A stretch of DNA of 20,546 nt, taken from assembly GCA_030754655.1 (NCBI GenBank), contig JASLZX010000018.1, positions 1 through 20,546 of the forward strand. The letters run 5' to 3'. A program made the position numbers and the translations under genes. Origin of the DNA: UBA8886 sp002731655. Lineage in GTDB: Archaea > Thermoplasmatota > Poseidoniia > MGIII > CG-Epi1. Shown here piece after piece: positions 13,787-20,546 of the stretch. The notes below the pieces were generated by a model. The model was not told where the DNA came from. It saw nothing but the letters and a program-made list of their open reading frames with translations, and searched no databases. Position 1 is the first letter of the stretch, and each line of letters starts with the position of its first letter.

Positions 13787-16700
13787 TCAGTCGTCGAGAT
13801 CCTTCAGTTTGGCGAAGATATCGTCCAGTTCGCCATCGTCATCGTCGGCGGGCTTCTGTTGCTTCTTTTTCGACGCCGGTTTCACGACGTCGAGATCCTC
13901 TCCGGCTTTTTTATATTTATCGTCGGGTGATTCGCCTCCGGATTCCGGCGGGGCTTCCGGGCCAAGTTCCGCGAGTTTACCGAGCAGGTCATCTATCCCT
14001 GATTCGCCAAAGTCAACCGGCTCGGGCTCCGGCTTCGTTTCCGGCTCGGGCTCGTCCTCTGCCTCTGCCGGCGGTTTCAGCTCCGGCTCCATCTCCGTGA
14101 CAACTTCAGTTTCGACCACGATTTCCGCTTCAGCGACCGGGACTTGCTCGGCCTGCGTCACTTCGATCGTCTCAGCTGGCGCAGCCGCAGCCGCCTCGGC
14201 CGGTTCGGGTAGGCTGGCGGGCAGCCGCTGGCTGCCGCCTTTCAGCAGCTTCTTCAGTGCCTTCCCATCGGGCAAGTCATCCTCGCGGAAGACCTCGGTG
14301 CCGGCGAAGAGGGTCGTCGTCACGCCAGCATTGCGACCTTCGGAATCACGGTAGTCGAGTCTCAGCGCGAGCGAGGCGGAGCCGGCTCCGCGCGGCTCGA
14401 ACCAGAGCACCAGCTTGTGGCTGCTGTGCGGGTCGACCTCGCCAAGGCGCACGCCGCTGCCGGTCTGCTCGGTTTCCGGCTGCGTCGCGACCAACTCGAG
14501 CAGCGACGCGGTGCGCTCCAGCTTCAGGTGCGCCTCGCTGAACTGTTGCGAATCGTAGTTGCACACCTCGACCTGGACGCGAACGTGGCCGGCGACGTGG
14601 CCCCAGTTGGCGCGCAGGCCGACCTTCTGGAGCGCAAGGTATTCGTCAATCATCTCGCGGCTGACTTCGCGGGTGCCGTCGAGCAGCGGCTGTAGGATTT
14701 CGTGCGTTCCCGAGAGCAGGTCAACATCGCCGTTCCAGCCGGCGAGTTCGCTGCTGAAACGGCTCTCGACCTGTCGCAGCCCGTTCGCCACCTGCGAACG
14801 GAGTTCACGCGTCTCCTCACCGTAGATAACCACCGCCAGCACCACCTGTTCGCCGCGCTCAATCATGATGCGGTTGTCGCCATAGTCGATAGACCCCAGC
14901 TCCCCCCCCGCCTTGAACGAATCCTGGACAAAGTCGTTGATGGCAGTGAGCATGCTGCCCATGATATCCTGGTCAATTATAGTTTCCTTGAGCGACTGTC
15001 CGGTGATGAGACGGCCGTCGTTGTAAATCAGGTAAATATCCTCAATCCGGTAGGGCGGGTGGCCGCCGCCAGCGGGCGAGACTGTGTCCTGGATGTTGAT
15101 AATCCTGGTCACCTGCTGCGGCTCGGCCGCCTGGATACGTGATACCAGCGACGCAGCGGCCGGCAGGTGCGAGTAGGTCGAGGCGACCTCACGAATCAAT
15201 TCGATATCGACTCCCAGCTCCTTCAGCTCGGAGACCTGGAAGTTATGGAGCAGCGTGTCGGCCAGCGCCAGGAATGAGCCTTTCTGCCGAGACGGGCTGC
15301 GGTGGTAGCGCTTGGCGGTGGTCTCCCACACACCGGGGACCACTTCGCGCTTGACTTCTTCGAAGAGGCCGCTGTCGACGAACAGCCGAAAGATGGCGCG
15401 CAGCTCGGTGCGGAACGGATTCAGGTCGCCGTGGCCCAGGATGACGTCAACCCAGGTATCGTGCGGGAACTTGATTACATTGCCGTCGTCCGGCAGGTAT
15501 GCCAGCGCGCGGTTGAAGGTGCCCTGGTCCATCGGGTCGTTGAGCTGCTCCTGCGCGTGAGTCGAAAGCCGCTCGACCGCCGCATCGTAGAACAGGTCGT
15601 GGCAGAAGCGCTCCTCCATGGTTTCCGCGAGGAAGACGAGCGACGTGAGCGCGTGGAGCCCGCCGGGGCGGTATTCCTCGCCATCCTTGAGCAGCCGCTG
15701 CAACAGCAGCGAAACGTAGTTGTTCATTCCGCGGATGGCGTTCTCCTGAATGTAGCTCGCGGTGAGCGCCCGCAGTCCACGGTGCAGCATTTCGCGAATC
15801 ATCGACCAGACATAGATGGGCGACCCTTCGGCGTACTTCACCAGCGCCGAGATAGCCTCCTCGTCGTAGCCCAGCCCTGAGAAGCCAAGCATCTTGCGGC
15901 TGAGCAGCTTCATCTCGTTCTCCGGGAATAGCGGCACTGTCAGCCGGTCGAACTGCGCCTGGAACTCCGCCGGCAGCGAGGCCCAGTCCGCCTCGCGCGC
16001 GCTTAGAATTACGCCGCTAATCTGCCGGTCGGTCAGTGCCTGCACCAGTTCGGCGTTCTCCTGGATGTCGTCGTAGAAAAGCCGCACGCCGAACTTCTCG
16101 TGCGCCTTGCCGAGCGTCGTGGTCGAGATTCGGCCGACCGGAATGCGGTTCATCAGCCGGTCAAACAGCTCGAACAGCAGCACGGTCTTGCCGACACCGG
16201 GCTCGCCGATGATGACGTAATTGCGGTCGGGCGGGCCATCCAGCACACGCTCGACAATCTCGCTGCGGACCGCGTCGAGGTGGACGTTGCCACGCAGATT
16301 TTCCGGCAGCGCCCAGTCGCTTATCAGGTGCGCCGGGTCGACCGGGACCTCGAAGTAGGATGAAATCGCAAACCGCTCGCGGTTGTTATGGAGATAGTCC
16401 AGCTCCTGCTCGTTGCTCGGTGCCGCAAGGTACGCCTCACGGCGGCGCGCCATGTATTCCGCGACCAGCTGCTCGTACCCCTCGAGCCCTTCGGGAGGCA
16501 GCCAGGTTTCAACCAGCCGCTGGGGTTCCTGCTCCTCTTCCTCCTCGGTGGCGGCCGCGATGACCGGAGTTTCGCGCGAGCGGAGCAGCAACCCCCCGCC
16601 AACCAGCAGCGTCCCGAGCAGCAGTGCCGCGACGACAATCAGCAGGTTCCTGTCGCTGGTAATGCCAAAGAACTCGCCATCCGGCGCCACGATCGGCTGC

Positions 16701-19700
16701 ACCTCGACCGTGAACGAAGTCTCGCTCCAGGTACCGTCGTTGTCCTGCACGCGCAGCGTGATAGTGTGGTTGCCGGCGCTGAAGCTGCCGGGGCTCATCG
16801 AGAATGTGGCGTTGGTCGACAGCAAACCGTCGAGGCTGGAGACCCACTGGAGCTGCTGTACGCTGCCGTCAATGTCGGAGAAAACCGCGCTGAACTCGAG
16901 CATCGCGCCATCGGCGCTGACCACTGCGTCCGGGACCAGCGTGGTCGAGACCTGCGGCGGGATGTTGGTGACTTCGGCCTGTAGTGGCACCAGCAGCCAG
17001 CCCGAACGCCCGCCATGGCTGTCCTGCGCCTCGAGCCGGAATTCGTAATGGCCGAGCGAGGCGTTGAAGTCAGGGGCGAAGCTGAAGCTGCCCGGACCCA
17101 GGTCCGAAAGGTAGGCGGATTCCCAACTGGCAGTACCGAGGCGGCGATACGCCGCCTCGAAGGCTAGCTGCCCACCCGGGTCCGTGTCGTCTATCCCGGT
17201 GGCGCTGAACGAAACGGTGCCGCCCCGCACCAGCAATTGCGTTGTGAGGGCAGGCTCGGAGAGCCGCGGACGCCCGTTGACGTAGATGGCAACGGTCGCG
17301 TCTTCGCTCCATAGGTTGTTAGAGGCCAGCATCCGTAGCGTGACGTTGTGGGTGCCGTTCGCCAGCGTGGAGACCGTAATAGTCGGGTCGCTGCCGAGCA
17401 GCCCCGCGACGTCGGACCACCACTCCCACGCAGTGATGAGCGTCCCGCCGGTCGCCTCGCCCGCCAGCGTGACGACGTCGCCTTCGTGGACCAGCGCAGG
17501 CGGGTCAATAATCACCGCGCCGGGCCGCCGCATCACGACCAGACTGGTGCCGGACTGGGCGGCACTACCGTTGCTGTCGATGACTTGCAGCGTGATGGAA
17601 TGGCTAATCTGCGTCAGGCTCTCCACCCCTACCACCAGCTCCGGGCCGTAGCCAAGGATACCATCCTGCGACGAAATCCAGGTCCAGTTGGTGACCGTGC
17701 CATCCGGGTCACTAGCCTGTCCTGAGAAAATTACGATGCCGCCACCAATCAGGAAATCGGCCGGATGCCGCGCCCCGTTTGAGATGCGCACACTGTCAAT
17801 CAGCCCTTCATAGGCGCTGCTCCCGTCAGGCGACATACCGAGCCAGGTGTCGCGCTGCGAAGTGTCCGCAGCCCCGGACGGACGCGAGTCTAGCATTACG
17901 CCGTCGACCCAGAGCGAGACCATGTCGGCGGAGCGGACCACCGCGACGTGGTGCCAGCCGCCGTCGTTGAACTGCGCGGTGGCGGCGAGTGTGAGCGGCA
18001 TGCCGCCCTGTGTCTGCTCGAAGTGCGGCTCGCCATTGACGAGATAGAGGTGGTGGTTCCAGCTGCTGTCACCGCTGTAGTAGTCGGAAAGCAGCGTGCC
18101 GATGCCAGTGTCGGTGGTGTTGAACCAGAGCTCTATGGTGGTTGTGCCGAGCTTGAGCAGCGGCCCCTCGAGATAGATGAACTGGCCGTCGAAGCGGACC
18201 GCGCTGCCGTCGTAGCCCGGTGCCCACGACTGGGTCGGCTGCAGCGTCAGGTTGTTACCGTTACCGCTGCCGTCTGCACTACTGGTGCCGCTCCCTTCGT
18301 CCAGCGGCCACCACACCTTCGTCGCCGCGTCGACCGGTTCGCGCATATCGCCCTGAATTGCGGGGCTGGGGCTCACCGAGTCTATCAAAGCCCCGGGCGG
18401 CAGGTTGAGCCAGACCCGCTGCGTCGAGTCTCCCGCCAAGCCAAAGCTGGATTCCTGCAAGCCGTTGAACTGCACCGAAACCGCCACCAACACGGACTCG
18501 GGTGTCGCGCTGCCGTTGTAGAGCAGCCCGGCGACCAGTTGCTCCGGCAGGCGACCCGTGCTGTCCGAGAGCGCGTCGCTGCCGCCGAAAGCGGGTGTCG
18601 CGTACACGCGACGCCCGCCCTCACGGAGTTCGACGTCGAGCCAGTTTCCCGGCCCTTCGACGGTGCGTAACTCAACCACGACACGGTACTCGATGGCGAG
18701 GGTGCTGCCGGTCTCGCATACGACATTACTGAAAGTGGTGTCGAGCGCGCGGTTGCCGGTCGAGCCGTCTTTCAGCTCAATATGATTACCGACGGTGCTC
18801 TGACGTAGCAGGTTATCGCCGCCGCCGAAGATGTTGAGGTAGTCAGCCGTGATGTTGGAGAGCAGCCCGTTCGTCTGGTTATTCAGTTGTAGCATCCCGA
18901 ACGCTGTATTCCTCAGTTCGAGCTGGCTTCCATCATTGATATAGACCCCGTTTGAGAAACTGGATTCGGAAATTGTGTGGTCCGAGCCACCAAGCTCGAT
19001 TGCCATCTCACTGCTCTGGGAAATGTGCACACGACGCAAATCAAAACCGTGGCTGTCAGTATGCCCGGAAAGGCCGAACGAAGCGTTGCGGATAGTGATG
19101 TCACGTAGCTGAAGCCCCGAGACACCCGAGTCCGGAACCCATACAGCATTGCCTGAAATATCGGAAACGGTGAGGTTGGCGAGCAGGATGTAGTCTGCCT
19201 TAACCCTGATTCCTGTACTCGAGTTACCGACGGTCAGCCCCTGCAACACGGAACTGGTGGCTACCATATTGAAGGCCGTATCAGGGCCGCCCTCCACCAC
19301 TACCCCCGGGCCGAGCCCGGTGATGGTGAGCCGTTTATCAACCGTGATTGACTCCTCGTAGAGGCTGGGCCAGACCAGCAGTTCGTCGCCCTCGACAGCG
19401 TCTGCGACTGCGTCGGAAATCAGCCCGTATTCGTTCAGGGTCCGTAAGTTCTGCACCAACCCGTAGTTCCACTCGTCGGGGATGTGGACTGTTTCCTGAT
19501 GCGGTCCCGTGGTGTTGAACTCGGTCGCGGCCTCCCGCAGGCGGAAAGCGTACGCCAGCGCGAACTCGGTCGTTTCGGGGCTGGAGCTGCCGTCATAGCT
19601 GGTGTGAACCTGCATCTGCAGGGCGATGCGGCCGTCGCTGCCGGTGGTGGCGTCGCTACCGCCGAAGTGGGGCGTGGCGTAGATGGTCACACCGTCGGCC

Positions 19701-20546
19701 GTCAGGCGCAGGTGGACGGACTCGAACGGCGTGTCGAAATCGGCGTTGCGTGCCTCGATGGTGATGTCGTCAGCGATGAAGAGCTGCGAGGTGGAATCGC
19801 AGTTAATTGTACCCTGCAACGCGGAGCTGTTGAGGTAATTGGCAGTCGAGTTGGATGTCAGGTGGATTTCGCCTGCGAGTGAAGAACCGCTGAATTCATT
19901 ATCGCTGCTGACCATCAGAATCAGCGCCTGCGAAGCTGCCGAGACGGATTCGTTGGTGAACTGGTTACCGGCTGAGCCGGATAGGTATAAGCCAGTCTCG
20001 ACTCCGGCCCAGTTGTTATCCCAGGCGAGTGTGCCGGTAACCGAAGCCAGCCGGGCACCCTCTGCCGCGGCCGAGCAGTGGTTGCCCTGAAGGGTTATAT
20101 AATCACCACTGAGGTCAAAGCAGGCTTCGTTGAAGAAACTTAGGATGTTGGTATTGAACTGGTTCCAGTCACTGGTAACGAGGAAGCCGATATCGCCGTT
20201 GGTGAGCTGGTTGCCAGTAAACTGGTTGTTGCTGCCGGAAACCAGTACCGCATCCTCGTCTGCGGCGTCAACCGTATTTCCATGAAATGTGTTCCAGTGG
20301 CCTGGAACCCGGAACGGAATGTCGGAGTTTCCGGATATGTTGTTTCCAGCAATCTGGTTATTACTGCCGAACACCTCAAATGCAGACGTCTCGCCATCAG
20401 CTATCACGTTGTCGACAATATCATTCCGGTCACCCTTCACCACGATTCCGGTTGACTCGGTTTCGGAGATTGTGTTGCCGGCAAGGTAGTTGTCATTGTC
20501 GACCACGTGGAGGGCTGAATTCTCGATTCGTGTCAGCTCATTCTCG
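13787..20546 (-). CDS. Giant membrane receptor-like protein: beta-helix, LamG and PKD-like ectodomain with cytoplasmic STAND/AAA-like ATPase (5' end beyond window)
   Basis: The frame is open from the right edge to the TGA at 13787, about 2252 residues visible. Numbering starts at the GTG codon at 20506, which is internal; 13 more codons are visible upstream. Outside: parallel beta-helix repeats of NosD/PbH1 type (1 to about 245), a beta module (246-330), a second helix (385-600), a second copy of the module (603-690), a LamG/concanavalin-like domain (728-915), then about four PKD/Ig-like domains (922-1270). One span follows (1287-1308, NLLIVVAALLLG), then RSRE. Inside: a P-loop ATPase with Walker A GEPGVGKT (1434-1441) and Walker B-like VRLFYDD (1474-1480), winged-helix-like regions to about 1790, and a roadblock/longin-like domain (1819 to about 1920). 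After these come a beta-sandwich (1970-2068) and an acidic Pro/Glu-rich tail ending DDIFAKLKDLDD. Sensing of an external glycan or surface with ATP-dependent switching inside is inferred. Confidence 0.9.
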   Translation of the reverse strand, partial: ENELTRIENSALHVVDNDNYLAGNTISETESTGIVVKGDRNDIVDNVIADGETSAFEVFGSNNQIAGNNISGNSDIPFRVPGHWNTFHGNTVDAADEDAVLVSGSNNQFTGNQLTNGDIGFLVTSDWNQFNTNILSFFNEACFDLSGDYITLQGNHCSAAAEGARLASVTGTLAWDNNWAGVETGLYLSGSAGNQFTNESVSAASQALILMVSSDNEFSGSSLAGEIHLTSNSTANYLNSSALQGTINCDSTSQLFIADDITIEARNADFDTPFESVHLRLTADGVTIYATPHFGGSDATTGSDGRIALQMQVHTSYDGSSSPETTEFALAYAFRLREAATEFNTTGPHQETVHIPDEWNYGLVQNLRTLNEYGLISDAVADAVEGDELLVWPSLYEESITVDKRLTITGLGPGVVVEGGPDTAFNMVATSSVLQGLTVGNSSTGIRVKADYILLANLTVSDISGNAVWVPDSGVSGLQLRDITIRNASFGLSGHTDSHGFDLRRVHISQSSEMAIELGGSDHTISESSFSNGVYINDGSQLELRNTAFGMLQLNNQTNGLLSNITADYLNIFGGGDNLLRQSTVGNHIELKDGSTGNRALDTTFSNVVCETGSTLAIEYRVVVELRTVEGPGNWLDVELREGGRRVYATPAFGGSDALSDSTGRLPEQLVAGLLYNGSATPESVLVAVSVQFNGLQESSFGLAGDSTQRVWLNLPPGALIDSVSPSPAIQGDMREPVDAATKVWWPLDEGSGTSSADGSGNGNNLTLQPTQSWAPGYDGSAVRFDGQFIYLEGPLLKLGTTTIELWFNTTDTGIGTLLSDYYSGDSSWNHHLYLVNGEPHFEQTQGGMPLTLAATAQFNDGGWHHVAVVRSADMVSLWVDGVMLDSRPSGAADTSQRDTWLGMSPDGSSAYEGLIDSVRISNGARHPADFLIGGGIVIFSGQASDPDGTVTNWTWISSQDGILGYGPELVVGVESLTQISHSITLQVIDSNGSAAQSGTSLVVMRRPGAVIIDPPALVHEGDVVTLAGEATGGTLITAWEWWSDVAGLLGSDPTITVSTLANGTHNVTLRMLASNNLWSEDATVAIYVNGRPRLSEPALTTQLLVRGGTVSFSATGIDDTDPGGQLAFEAAYRRLGTASWESAYLSDLGPGSFSFAPDFNASLGHYEFRLEAQDSHGGRSGWLLVPLQAEVTNIPPQVSTTLVPDAVVSADGAMLEFSAVFSDIDGSVQQLQWVSSLDGLLSTNATFSMSPGSFSAGNHTITLRVQDNDGTWSETSFTVEVQPIVAPDGEFFGITSDRNLLIVVAALLLGTLLVGGGLLLRSRETPVIAAATEEEEEQEPQRLVETWLPPEGLEGYEQLVAEYMARRREAYLAAPSNEQELDYLHNNRERFAISSYFEVPVDPAHLISDWALPENLRGNVHLDAVRSEIVERVLDGPPDRNYVIIGEPGVGKTVLLFELFDRLMNRIPVGRISTTTLGKAHEKFGVRLFYDDIQENAELVQALTDRQISGVILSAREADWASLPAEFQAQFDRLTVPLFPENEMKLLSRKMLGFSGLGYDEEAISALVKYAEGSPIYVWSMIREMLHRGLRALTASYIQENAIRGMNNYVSLLLQRLLKDGEEYRPGGLHALTSLVFLAETMEERFCHDLFYDAAVERLSTHAQEQLNDPMDQGTFNRALAYLPDDGNVIKFPHDTWVDVILGHGDLNPFRTELRAIFRLFVDSGLFEEVKREVVPGVWETTAKRYHRSPSRQKGSFLALADTLLHNFQVSELKELGVDIELIREVASTYSHLPAAASLVSRIQAAEPQQVTRIINIQDTVSPAGGGHPPYRIEDIYLIYNDGRLITGQSLKETIIDQDIMGSMLTAINDFVQDSFKAGGELGSIDYGDNRIMIERGEQVVLAVVIYGEETRELRSQVANGLRQVESRFSSELAGWNGDVDLLSGTHEILQPLLDGTREVSREMIDEYLALQKVGLRANWGHVAGHVRVQVEVCNYDSQQFSEAHLKLERTASLLELVATQPETEQTGSGVRLGEVDPHSSHKLVLWFEPRGAGSASLALRLDYRDSEGRNAGVTTTLFAGTEVFREDDLPDGKALKKLLKGGSQRLPASLPEPAEAAAAAPAETIEVTQAEQVPVAEAEIVVETEVVTEMEPELKPPAEAEDEPEPETKPEPEPVDFGESGIDDLLGKLAELGPEAPPESGGESPDDKYKKAGEDLDVVKPASKKKQQKPADDDDGELDDIFAKLKDLDD
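18437..18700 (-). repeat. Second copy of the beta module in the receptor ectodomain
   Basis: Residues 603-690 share with residues 246-330 the pattern YATPxFGGSDA, then S-x-GR, then YxGSxxPE and an Ala/Val-rich strand. Each copy directly follows a beta-helix segment, so helix plus module appears duplicated in tandem within the gene. Confidence 0.65.
19517..19771 (-). repeat. First copy of the beta module in the receptor ectodomain
   Basis: Residues 246-330 contain IYATPHFGGSDA, GSDGR and SYDGSSSPE in the same order and spacing as the second copy at 18437-18700. The family of this module is not recognised; a small beta-sandwich following the helix is likely. Confidence 0.65.

Noticed and set aside
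13787..20546. Searched for IS ends, transposase or phage genes that might explain the low-GC stretch and the giant gene.
   Set aside because: No transposase, integrase or long terminal inverted repeats are visible, and the tRNA 3' end is not repeated elsewhere in the window, so no attachment site can be claimed.

Overview
The window most likely comes from an archaeon, probably a marine Thermoplasmatota lineage of the Marine Group II/III type. The domain call rests on an archaeal-style Lhr helicase paired with a metallophosphoesterase, a presenilin-like membrane protease, a TPD/CDIN1-type nuclease (known from archaea and eukaryotes), AT-rich box A-like elements about 23-28 nt before several start codons (leaderless promoters), and very large secreted proteins rich in Asp/Asn repeats. 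The lineage call is inference, since no rRNA or marker gene is present. Coding density is very high, no gene-free stretch exceeds 300 bases, and GC is high except around 7.0-9.25 kb.

Layout. 1-5050 (minus): two neighbouring exported proteins with thrombospondin type-3-like Asp-rich repeats. The downstream one also carries a transglutaminase-like domain and runs off the left edge. 5083-6171 (minus): an M24 Xaa-Pro-type peptidase. 6219-6986 (plus): an archaeal homologue of CDIN1 (C15orf41), a PD-(D/E)XK nuclease, divergent from the peptidase across a 47-nt gap with one central AT box. 6993-8306 (minus): a membrane-anchored PQQ-sugar-dehydrogenase-like propeller whose segments are in circularly permuted order. 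8337-8384: a relic of the 3' end of lhr. 8389-9231 (minus): an unidentified polytopic membrane protein of lower GC. 9263-13624 (minus): a tight presenilin-like protease - metallophosphoesterase - Lhr operon. 13698-13773 (plus): tRNA-Gly(GCC) with encoded CCA. 13787 to the right edge (minus): a giant type-I membrane protein with two beta-helix modules, a LamG domain and PKD-like domains outside, one membrane span, then a STAND/AAA-like P-loop ATPase, a roadblock/longin-like domain, a beta-sandwich and an acidic tail inside.

How the genes fit together. Three themes are visible. One is cell-surface recognition or degradation: the Asp-rich repeat proteins, the transglutaminase-like protein, the propeller and the giant receptor-like protein. 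The second is nucleic-acid repair or processing: Lhr, its metallophosphoesterase partner and the CDIN1-like nuclease. The third is intramembrane proteolysis. The strongest candidates for undescribed biology are the giant one-piece receptor-ATPase, the circularly permuted propeller, and the lhr 3'-end relic that records an insertion beside lhr.
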